A stretch of 30,490 bases of DNA from CAYUJH01 sp964394585. GTDB taxonomy: Bacteria > Bacteroidota > Bacteroidia > Cytophagales > Flammeovirgaceae. Below the pieces are notes generated by a model, which was not told the DNA's origin, searched no databases, and worked only from the letters and a program-made list of their open reading frames with translations. Below are positions 15,187 through 22,576 of the stretch, piece by piece. The DNA lies in assembly GCA_964394585.1 (NCBI GenBank), contig CAYMYI010000043.1, forward strand, positions 1-30,490, given 5' to 3'. The stretch's first letter is position 1, and each line of letters starts with the position of its first letter. A program made the position numbers and the translations under genes.

Positions 15187-18100
15187 CTATTGAGTAAGCG
15201 GCACTTTTTTCCGTTTCATTTCCCAAACGATGGCAGTTCCATCGTTCGAAGAGGTGATAAACTTATCAACTCCTCTTTTTTTCGAAGGCACCATAAAAAT
15301 GTGGTTCACATCGTCGGCATGTGCGTCGATTGCTTTGAGCAAGTTTCCTGAAAGATCCCAAATACGGATGGTGTTATCCAACGATGCAGTGAATACTAGT
15401 TCGCTATCTTGCGAAAATGCTAGGAATGAAATCGGTTCTTGGTGCCCTTCAAACACAGCGATACGTTGCCCTTTCATGTTCCAGAGTGCCGCAATATTTG
15501 CCGAGGATATTCCCACAATATATTGGCTATTAGGAGCGTATTCGGCTAGGGCAACTGCCGTGTTTTGAATCGGAATGTGGCGTAATAACCCACCGTTGAT
15601 GCTCCACAACTCGTGCCCTGGAATGAGTTTTCGGTTTTCAAAGAGTTCTTGCAAACTTGCCTGAATATCGAACGGCGTTAAAAAACGATAGTCGGTTATG
15701 CGCTTGCCTTTTTCTTTATTCAGTTCTTGCGTCATCAGTGAACGCATAAGTTCACGGACTTTGGCTAGTCCGGCAGCGCCTCCACCCGTAGTTAGTCTAC
15801 CGTAAGAGGTCAAAAAACTGCCACCGTCAGGCGCCATCCGAATAGCTACATCTTGGAAGAAGAAATCGTTATTGGCGGTTAACTCTGGCGTATTCGCACG
15901 CACATAGCGGAATAACTTCAGAAACTCTTTTTGTTTCTGATAACTCTCGAAGCTGTTATAATTGTGTAAAAAGGCAACAAACTCATAAAAACTCTCAATC
16001 TCGTCGGGGTTAATCAGTTCAAAATCGGCACTTTTCCTGATAGCGTATTTCAGTTTTTTATACGTTTTAAAATCTTCTTCTAAGCGCTTCTCAAGTCCTT
16101 CTTGTGTAGTTAAACGAGGATATAGTTGTTGATATCGCTTTTTCAATTCATTCCCAATACGGCGTTTAATGGTTGTTAAATCGCGCTCTATGAGAAATTG
16201 GTCTTCGTACCTTTTAAAGGCTCTTGTGGTGGCAGAGGACTCCCGATATTCGTATTTGTAGAAATACATTTCGTTGAAAAGCGGATTGCTCTGAAGCGTA
16301 TCGATTTTCAAGGGAGTATTCTCGATGGTTTGCATGATTCGTACAAACTCTGGGTCGCGCTCTTTGCGTGCTAGTTGGATATCGGCAAGGGCAAGCCAGC
16401 TAAGTTCTACCAACGGTTTAAGTGTAGAGCGATCGGAAATAAGCCCTTCGCCGTCGAGCGAGATACTGCCCAGGTATTTGCTTCCCATAAATCGGGCATC
16501 GGCAATTTCGCGTAGATGTGCTTGGGCACGCACCGCATGTAGTTGGTAATTTTCGGCATTTAAAACGCCAAGCCTACCGGTAGAATCGTTGAAGAAAATG
16601 TATTTGTTATCGGGTGAGAAAAACCCAAAACGTGCGTTATTGCCTTCCCCCCCTTTTTTGACTTGCCGCATTTGCCCTTTCAACTCGTAGATGCGCCAAG
16701 CATCGAAACTTGGGAAAATGATTTTGCGAGAGGTTGAATCGAATATAGAGGGCTGCAATACGTTGCTAGAAGGGATTTTTTCGTTGTATGCCTGCCGCCT
16801 ACCGTCGATCATATCCCATATTTGTGTTTCTTCTACGGCAATGGTGAGGGTTAGGAACCCATTTGGCGACATTACCGCCCCTTTCAGAGGTTTTCCGTGG
16901 TTTAATCGGTACTTGATTACGGGGTCGACTTCCCACGTGTAATTAATACTTTTGATTTCTTCTTCGGGTGTTTCTTGTGAATTTGTGCGATTCGGGGTAA
17001 AGGCAATCACTTCTTCGCAATCGATACACTCTCCATCCCGATTAATGATGGACACATTTTTATCTTTTGTAACGAAGGCTCGGGCATTCTTAAAATCTTC
17101 AACGTAGTCGTATTTCAATTCGATTGCCGGGTTGCCATACGAATCTACAAACCCCCATTGACCGCCTTTTCGCACGGCGAAGAAACCTTCTTTCAACCCG
17201 CGTACTTCGTCGTATTTTTGGGCGAGTAATGCGCGTACCCTATCAATTTGGACTTCAAGCGAATCACAGTTATCAATACAATTATTGGCTGTATCGATTC
17301 GGAATCGTATTCCATAATGTACTACTTCGGCAGAACCGTTTTCAAACGCAGAGGCTTCTTCGTATGTGAGCGGAATCACCAATTCGCCGTTTAGGTTTAC
17401 ATATCCGTAGATTCCATCGCGCTGAACTAATGCTCTTCCGTCGATGAGTTTTCCTATCTCGTCGAATGTGCCATTGTCAAACTCAAACTGGAGGCTATCG
17501 CGAATAATTCGGCGGACGGTACGGATGTCATTCCGCTGCATGGCTTCTCTTAACTCTTGAAACAACTGGCTGTTGTGGTTGAGCGCACCATAAATTTTTT
17601 GTGCTTTTTTTTGTCGTACTTCTTCATCGAGAACGCGCTTCAGTTTTTCTTCTTCTGCTTGTTGTTGAGCAATTAGCGTTTCTTGTTTCTGTTGTTGCAG
17701 TGCCCAATACGTGTAGCTTCCAAACCCTAACAGCCCAATAAAGAGCACAACTAAAGCTGTGGCAATACGGCGGCGGCGGCGGCGCAATCGAAGTTGGCTT
17801 TTTGCTACAAAGGATTCGATTTCTTCGGGGAGTACGAGTTGCGCTAAGTAGGGCGATAGGTAGCTCAATTCTCCGCTGTTGAGGTATCGTTTGTTGAGTT
17901 GGTACTCTTCGAAGCGGCCTCGCAAAATACGTTCTACTCGAAACAAATTTTTTTCTTCCGCAGTAATGCGCCCAAAAATTTGAAGTGCCAAGATATCGTG
18001 CGCCACTTCAATATTCCCTTCTACTCTGCGGATTATTCGTCTTTTTTCGTATTCTACTAACCCTAACTCTATATCGGTTTGGGGGATATTTTTCACTTTA

Positions 18101-19149
18101 CCGAGTTGGAAAGCAGCGTTTTGATTCACTACTTTTTTAGTGCCTTCATCGGTAACAAAAAGCTTTAAGAGTTGCCAACCGTTTTCAGCGTTTTGCATAC
18201 GCTGCCCTACTTCTTCTACTTGTTCTTCAATAAAGGTTTCTAGAACATTTTCTAAGTCGCCAACTTCTTCTAAAAGTAAGGCATCGAACTCAATCGGAGG
18301 CAGGTTTTCGGCGGCATTTTCTGCAATTGCAGGAGAAAAGAAGGGGGCTAGTTCCCCAATGACAATCGGGGGCAGGTTTTCGGCGGCATTTTCTGCAATA
18401 GAGGCTTGCTGTTTTGCTTGTGCTTGCTGGTAGAGGCTGTCTAGGTATACTTGCAGGTAGGGCAGTTGTACGCCTCGTGCTTTTTTCCCTCCGACCTTAT
18501 CGAGTAACATATTAACCGTAAAGCGTCCTTCGGCTAAGGTAATATTAAATTGCTTTGCTGAACCTTCTACCACTTCAACCAGCCCCTGCCGACTCATGGG
18601 GGCTACACGCAGCCCGTCAGAAAGTAAAGAGGGTATTTCTTGTTCGAAGTCGTATAGATGCGCAATGTATTCTTCGCGCATAGAAAGTATGATTTTGCAT
18701 TGCAAATCGCTCGCGAGTAGTTCTTTCACAAATGCAATAAACTCCTCTTTTTCTTGCTGAGCGCCTAAGATGAAAAGCTCTTCGAATTGGTCGAAAATGA
18801 AATAGATGGGCTTGAAATGGTCGAGATATAGCGACTTTACCCCTTTTCTAAGGGAGTAGCCTTTTTTTAAGGGCGTTTCGGCATGCGCCTCGATTTGCTC
18901 CCGAATCGATTGGATTAGGTTAGCATTTCGGCGCACAAAAATGGCATACCAATCGGCTTCTTCAAATCGGTTTGCCAACCCACAGGCAATTAAACTGCTT
19001 TTTCCTGTACCTGATTGACCGTACACAAGCACTAGCCGATTGGCTAATAATAGATTATACAGTTTTTCAACTTCTTCATCTCTACCAAAAAAAATCGCGC
19101 GGTCTTCTTTGCGGTAAGCGTCTAGAAATTTGAAAGGACTCGTTTGCAT
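15187..19149 (-). CDS. nSTAND1 NTPase with TM helix, WG and WD40 repeats
   Basis: This is a signal-transduction ATPase of the STAND class, 1320 residues. The N-terminal SPFKFLDAYRKEDRAIFFGR opening is typical of nSTAND1; Walker A is GQSGTGKSS (44-52), Walker B is IYFIFDQFEELF (115-126, Asp120 then Glu123/124), and ILSMREEYIAHL (154-165) is the sensor-type strand. A winged-helix-like part runs to ~450. Seven consecutive basic residues after LRL (455-461) precede one membrane helix (462-482) and a coiled coil (485-518). Two WG repeats (about 578-612 and 650-695), WD40-like blades (about 725-930), a helical insert (about 930-1130) and further WD40 blades to the end complete it. The start is ATG 19149. 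A 13-residue in-frame repeat lies at 251-287. Confidence 0.88.
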   Translation of the reverse strand: MQTSPFKFLDAYRKEDRAIFFGRDEEVEKLYNLLLANRLVLVYGQSGTGKSSLIACGLANRFEEADWYAIFVRRNANLIQSIREQIEAHAETPLKKGYSLRKGVKSLYLDHFKPIYFIFDQFEELFILGAQQEKEEFIAFVKELLASDLQCKIILSMREEYIAHLYDFEQEIPSLLSDGLRVAPMSRQGLVEVVEGSAKQFNITLAEGRFTVNMLLDKVGGKKARGVQLPYLQVYLDSLYQQAQAKQQASIAENAAENLPPIVIGELAPFFSPAIAENAAENLPPIEFDALLLEEVGDLENVLETFIEEQVEEVGQRMQNAENGWQLLKLFVTDEGTKKVVNQNAAFQLGKVKNIPQTDIELGLVEYEKRRIIRRVEGNIEVAHDILALQIFGRITAEEKNLFRVERILRGRFEEYQLNKRYLNSGELSYLSPYLAQLVLPEEIESFVAKSQLRLRRRRRRIATALVVLFIGLLGFGSYTYWALQQQKQETLIAQQQAEEEKLKRVLDEEVRQKKAQKIYGALNHNSQLFQELREAMQRNDIRTVRRIIRDSLQFEFDNGTFDEIGKLIDGRALVQRDGIYGYVNLNGELVIPLTYEEASAFENGSAEVVHYGIRFRIDTANNCIDNCDSLEVQIDRVRALLAQKYDEVRGLKEGFFAVRKGGQWGFVDSYGNPAIELKYDYVEDFKNARAFVTKDKNVSIINRDGECIDCEEVIAFTPNRTNSQETPEEEIKSINYTWEVDPVIKYRLNHGKPLKGAVMSPNGFLTLTIAVEETQIWDMIDGRRQAYNEKIPSSNVLQPSIFDSTSRKIIFPSFDAWRIYELKGQMRQVKKGGEGNNARFGFFSPDNKYIFFNDSTGRLGVLNAENYQLHAVRAQAHLREIADARFMGSKYLGSISLDGEGLISDRSTLKPLVELSWLALADIQLARKERDPEFVRIMQTIENTPLKIDTLQSNPLFNEMYFYKYEYRESSATTRAFKRYEDQFLIERDLTTIKRRIGNELKKRYQQLYPRLTTQEGLEKRLEEDFKTYKKLKYAIRKSADFELINPDEIESFYEFVAFLHNYNSFESYQKQKEFLKLFRYVRANTPELTANNDFFFQDVAIRMAPDGGSFLTSYGRLTTGGGAAGLAKVRELMRSLMTQELNKEKGKRITDYRFLTPFDIQASLQELFENRKLIPGHELWSINGGLLRHIPIQNTAVALAEYAPNSQYIVGISSANIAALWNMKGQRIAVFEGHQEPISFLAFSQDSELVFTASLDNTIRIWDLSGNLLKAIDAHADDVNHIFMVPSKKRGVDKFITSSNDGTAIVWEMKRKKVPLTQ
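18291..18327. repeat. 37-bp direct repeat, copy 1
   Basis: It is identical to 18363-18399 except for one base (A/G at the eighth position). It lies inside the nSTAND1 gene and encodes IAENAAENLPPI (residues 275-286). Confidence 0.9.
18363..18399. repeat. 37-bp direct repeat, copy 2
   Basis: This is the second copy, offset from copy 1 by exactly 72 bp (24 codons), so recombination between copies would remove 24 residues without a frameshift. It encodes residues 251-262 of the nSTAND1 protein. Confidence 0.9.
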
Positions 19150-19543
19150 GAAAGTATCGGAAGGTTCAAAGGAAAGAGAAACAAAGCAATTAGGTAAAAG
19201 CTTACCGGTATAGTTATTTCAATCTGTTAACTAAAGTACGGATATTTTCCTTGAAGCTAAAAACATATGACCACGAAATTCGGTGCTATACGCTTTGAAA
19301 AGTACAAAGCGGTTTTTTGAAAAGCTTCGGCAAACAACTATTTTTCAAGCTCAAGACCGTTTCAGTCAATCAATAATCTTGGTATACTGCTATGTAGAAG
19401 TAGAAAATCCCTATTTTTGATACACAAAACTTTTAGTGTTTTTATAGTATCTTGTTTTGGGTTCATGTAATTTCTTTTACCACTTTAGCGCCTAAGCTAC
19501 ACTACTTTCAAAGCGGAGCGACACTAACACGATATTTAAATCC
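19150..19543. other. Divergent intergenic region, 394 bp
   Basis: It lies between the nSTAND1 gene (-) and the antiporter gene (+). It has no coding frame of note. It contains a terminator-like hairpin in the plus orientation (19291-19318), a TACCGGTA palindrome (19203-19210), and AT-rich sequence before the antiporter start (TATCTTG at 19448-19454 is a poor -7 box match). I could not place a convincing promoter for either gene. Confidence 0.6.
19291..19318 (+). terminator. Orphan intrinsic terminator-like hairpin
   Basis: A perfect 7-bp stem CGCTTTG (19291-19297) and CAAAGCG (19305-19311) with a 7-nt loop is followed by G and six T (19313-19318). No plus-strand gene lies upstream; the nearest gene on that side reads the other way. 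It could end a small RNA or act as a leader terminator for the antiporter gene 225 bp downstream. Confidence 0.55.
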
Positions 19544-21079
19544 ATGAAAAAATCATTTTTTCTAGCCATTTCCTTTCTCGTTTTATTCTTTTTCCAGCAT
19601 GAAGGCATTGCAAATACGTTAGACGCCACACTCGCTGAAGCGGCGATGCCTCAAGAAGTTATGGCAGGCGGTCATGGTGAACTTCCCTCCCCGTTTTCTG
19701 TAATCCCGTTTGCTTTATTACTAATCATGATAGCCACAGGTCCTTTGTTCTATGAACACTTTTGGCACAAGAACTACCCTAAAGTTGCTGTATTGTTGGC
19801 TGCCGTAGTGGTAAGCTATTACTTATTTTTCTTGCACAATTCGCATGGACCTATCCATGCTTTTTTTGAGTATTTTCAATTTATAGCTCTACTTTCCTCG
19901 CTGTATATTGCCTCCGGCGGCATTATGATCAAGGTAGATAAGAAAGGAACTCCTAAGATTAATGTTATTATTTTATTGATTGGTGCGGTAATCGCCAATA
20001 TTATTGGTACTACAGGAGCTTCTATGCTACTCATCCGTCCTTTCATTCGGTTAAATAAAGACCGCATCCAGCCCTATCATATTGTATTTTTCATTTTTAT
20101 GGTGAGCAATGTAGGCGGTTGCCTCACCCCCATCGGAGATCCTCCGCTTTTCTTAGGTTTTTTGAAAGGAGTGCCTTTTACGTGGACACTTACACACAGC
20201 TTTGTACCTTGGTTAGTAGCCACCTTGCTGTTGGCGGTGTTATTCTACGTGTATGATAAGCGTAACAAATCGGTAAATCCACTTTTTGCCGAAGAAGCCA
20301 CTCGGAAGTTTAGCAATAAGATGACCATTGTCGGCACTAAAAACTTCTTATGGCTAGGAGTTGTAGTCGCTTCTATCTTTCTAGACCCAGTAAAAATAGG
20401 ATGGCTCCCTGGGATTATGGAAATCCCTGAACAAGGCTATACCATCAGTACCTTGAATAGTTTTACGGAAGAAGAGTTGAAAGGAGTGAGTACGTTTTCT
20501 TTCATACGCGAATTCATCATGTTTTCTGTAGCATTCCTTTCTTACAAGCTGGGGAGCCGTGAAGCATTACGAGGAAATGAATTCAACTTTGAACCAATCC
20601 GAGAGGTTGCTTTTATTTTCATTGGTATTTTCGGTACTATGATGCCCGCCCTAGAGCTAGTAGCAGCTTTTGCTGCATCGCCTGATGGTAGTAAACTCAT
20701 TTCACACAATACCCTTTATTGGGGAACCGGCATTATTTCAGGGTTTTTAGATAATGCCCCAACTTACTTAAACTTCCTTACTGCAGCCATTTCAGCACAA
20801 GGCGGAAAGATTTCCGAAACTATGGATGTAATTAACTTCAGCTATGGGAATGGCCAATTTACCAACTCAGTTATCCAGCTCATGGCAATTTCTGTATCGG
20901 CAGTATTTTTCGGTGCGATGACTTACATTGGAAACGGTCCTAACTTTATGGTAAAGTCTATCGCTGAGCAAATTGGCATTCAGATGCCTTCGTTTTTTGG
21001 TTACATCATTCGCTACTCCATTCCTCTATTACTCCCTATCTTGGTAGTAATTTGGCTCGTTTTCTTCGCTTTTGCATAA
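19544..21079 (+). CDS. nhaD: NhaD-type Na+/H+ antiporter
   Basis: This 511-residue polytopic membrane protein of the ion-transporter (IT) superfamily probably exchanges Na+ for H+ across the inner membrane. A signal-like first helix (1-22) and a short periplasmic stretch precede about 12 helices. Diagnostic motifs are IIGTTGASMLLIRPFIRLN and NVGGCLTPIGDPPLFLGFLKGVPF, the two re-entrant substrate-site regions of NhaD/CitM-like carriers, and GFLDNAPTYLNFL plus AMTYIGNGPNFMVKSIAE, the matching pair in the second inverted half. Homologues are annotated either as sodium:proton antiporter or as putative citrate transporter; the ion is not certain. It is first in a four-gene plus-strand run. A 5-bp hairpin (21089-21104) without T-run follows it. 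Confidence 0.85.
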   Translation: MKKSFFLAISFLVLFFFQHEGIANTLDATLAEAAMPQEVMAGGHGELPSPFSVIPFALLLIMIATGPLFYEHFWHKNYPKVAVLLAAVVVSYYLFFLHNSHGPIHAFFEYFQFIALLSSLYIASGGIMIKVDKKGTPKINVIILLIGAVIANIIGTTGASMLLIRPFIRLNKDRIQPYHIVFFIFMVSNVGGCLTPIGDPPLFLGFLKGVPFTWTLTHSFVPWLVATLLLAVLFYVYDKRNKSVNPLFAEEATRKFSNKMTIVGTKNFLWLGVVVASIFLDPVKIGWLPGIMEIPEQGYTISTLNSFTEEELKGVSTFSFIREFIMFSVAFLSYKLGSREALRGNEFNFEPIREVAFIFIGIFGTMMPALELVAAFAASPDGSKLISHNTLYWGTGIISGFLDNAPTYLNFLTAAISAQGGKISETMDVINFSYGNGQFTNSVIQLMAISVSAVFFGAMTYIGNGPNFMVKSIAEQIGIQMPSFFGYIIRYSIPLLLPILVVIWLVFFAFA

Positions 21080-21140
21080 GTTTTGAGAGTGGTGATTCAA
21101 CCACGGCAATAGCGAACTCACACTAAAATCACTTTACACT

Positions 21141-22151
21141 ATGCAGAAAACGACACTTGCTATTATATTAGGAATAGCTATTGGGTATCTATCTAGTTGC
21201 TCTGCACCTAGCGAAAACATTCCTGATGTGGCTCATATCCCAATGGATATAGAAATAAAACGGGTAGAAAGCCAATTCGCCAATTTAAAAACACAAGAAG
21301 ACATCCGCGCTTTTCTTGATGAATACCCTAAGCTAGAGCGTTATTACTTCCAGCGCCCGATGTACCCTAACGACTCGGCAATTGTTGCTCAAATTCAACT
21401 ATTCCATAGCTTTCCATTTAACGACACCTTATTGGTAGATGTAACCTCGCTTTTTACTGATATAAGCAACATCGAAAAACAACTCGAAAATACCTTCCGC
21501 TACATACAGTATTATTACCCTGAGTTTACTCCGCCAGAAGTATACACGATGGTCTCAGGATTCGGCAGCTTTGGGTTTGGGCAAGACATCTTGGTAAACG
21601 ACGAAATCATCGTAATTGGTTTAGATTACTTTGCAGGAAGTGCTGCTACCTACCGCCCCAAAGATATCCCGCTGTACATCCAACGCCGGTATGAACCTGA
21701 GTACATCGTCCCAACGATTGCTCAGTTCCTTTCTACTACTTTCAATAGGTATGAGCCACAAGATAACACCATGCTCGCCGAGATGGTGTTCCATGGTAAA
21801 ACCTTACATTTTATGGATAAGGTAGTTCCTTTTGTGCAAGATACTCTCCTTATTGGGTATGAGACCCAAAAGCTTGGTGAGTGCTATCAAAACGAATCGG
21901 TGATTTGGGCTCATTTCGTAGAAAACAATTTGTTTTATGAAACGAATCGGTTCACAAAAAATAAATACATTGGAGAAAGTCCTCGCGTACAGGCTATTTC
22001 ATACGATTGCCCCGGGCGCATTGGTCGGTGGTTAGGGTGGCAAATGGTTCGTTCCTTAGTCGACCAAGAATCGCTCAGCCTACCGCAGGTGATGGAAATC
22101 AGAAATGCAAACGAGATACTCAAACGCTCGAAATATCGGCCTGAGCCTTAA
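21141..22151 (+). CDS. gldB: GldB-like gliding motility lipoprotein
   Basis: The first 20 residues are a lipoprotein signal (hydrophobic IILGIAIGYLSS then Cys20 in LSSCSAP), so the protein is probably lipid-anchored in the envelope. The mature ~316 residues match GldB of Bacteroidota: YYPEFTPPEVYTMVSGF, DEIIVIGLDYFAG, PTIAQFLST, LAEMVFHGKTLHFMDKV, and the C-terminal ESVIWAHFVENNLFYET with GRIGRWLGWQMVRS. GldB is essential for gliding in Flavobacterium johnsoniae, where it belongs to the motility/type IX secretion machinery; homologues also occur in non-gliders, so motility here is not proven. It lies 61 bp after the antiporter gene and 11 bp before the thioesterase gene. Confidence 0.85.
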   Translation: MQKTTLAIILGIAIGYLSSCSAPSENIPDVAHIPMDIEIKRVESQFANLKTQEDIRAFLDEYPKLERYYFQRPMYPNDSAIVAQIQLFHSFPFNDTLLVDVTSLFTDISNIEKQLENTFRYIQYYYPEFTPPEVYTMVSGFGSFGFGQDILVNDEIIVIGLDYFAGSAATYRPKDIPLYIQRRYEPEYIVPTIAQFLSTTFNRYEPQDNTMLAEMVFHGKTLHFMDKVVPFVQDTLLIGYETQKLGECYQNESVIWAHFVENNLFYETNRFTKNKYIGESPRVQAISYDCPGRIGRWLGWQMVRSLVDQESLSLPQVMEIRNANEILKRSKYRPEP

Positions 22152-22162
22152 TATGATTTATT

Positions 22163-22576
22163 ATGTACTCTCATGAATTTACTGTACGGGTTCGCTATGC
22201 AGATACCGACCAAATGGGCTATGTGTATTATGGAAAATATGCCACGTTTTATGAAATTGGCAGAGTAGAGGCAATGCGCGCCCTCGGTTTCAGTTACCGA
22301 AAGTTAGAAGAAGAAGGCATTATGATGCCTGTATTGGTGAATCACTCTGAATATTTACACCCCGCTCGGTACGATGAACTTCTCACAATCCGAACCTCAA
22401 TAAACGACTTACCAACTGTTCGCATTCGGTTCGACTACACCATCGAAAACGAACAAAATGAATGCCTTCATCAAGGATATACTCAATTAGTGTTCATCCG
22501 AAAAGAAAGTGGCAAGCCTTGTCGAGTTCCTCAAAAAATCATTGAATTACTATCTCCCTATTTTCACACCACATAA
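22163..22576 (+). CDS. Hotdog-fold acyl-CoA thioesterase (YbgC/4HBT-like)
   Basis: A single hotdog domain of 137 residues. The family motif VRYADTDQMGYVYYGKYATFYEIGR (positions 10-34) holds the catalytic Asp (Asp16), followed by the central helix RVEAMRALGFSYRKLEEEG and the strands around the substrate tunnel. It is predicted to hydrolyse acyl-CoA or acyl-ACP thioesters; chain preference cannot be read. YbgC-type proteins elsewhere accompany tol-pal genes, but here it sits between the GldB-like gene and aroA, and its stop shares one base with the aroA ATG (TAATG). It has no signal peptide. Confidence 0.88.
   Translation: MYSHEFTVRVRYADTDQMGYVYYGKYATFYEIGRVEAMRALGFSYRKLEEEGIMMPVLVNHSEYLHPARYDELLTIRTSINDLPTVRIRFDYTIENEQNECLHQGYTQLVFIRKESGKPCRVPQKIIELLSPYFHTT

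Noticed and set aside
18140..18433. 97-codon Ser-rich plus-strand frame opposite the STAND gene
   Set aside because: It mirrors the duplicated segment of the real gene; low complexity, no start context, no family resemblance.
14082..19149. Calling the STAND/HEPN pair a known defence system such as Avs
   Set aside because: The typical Avs layout (N-terminal effector fused to STAND with TPR sensor) is absent; the C-terminus is WG/WD40 with a membrane helix, and no other defence gene is adjacent.
9..19214. Shared 14-mer CTTACCGGTATAGT at 9-22 and 19201-19214
   Set aside because: One or two exact 14-base matches are expected by chance in 30 kb and the contexts (coding versus intergenic) differ.
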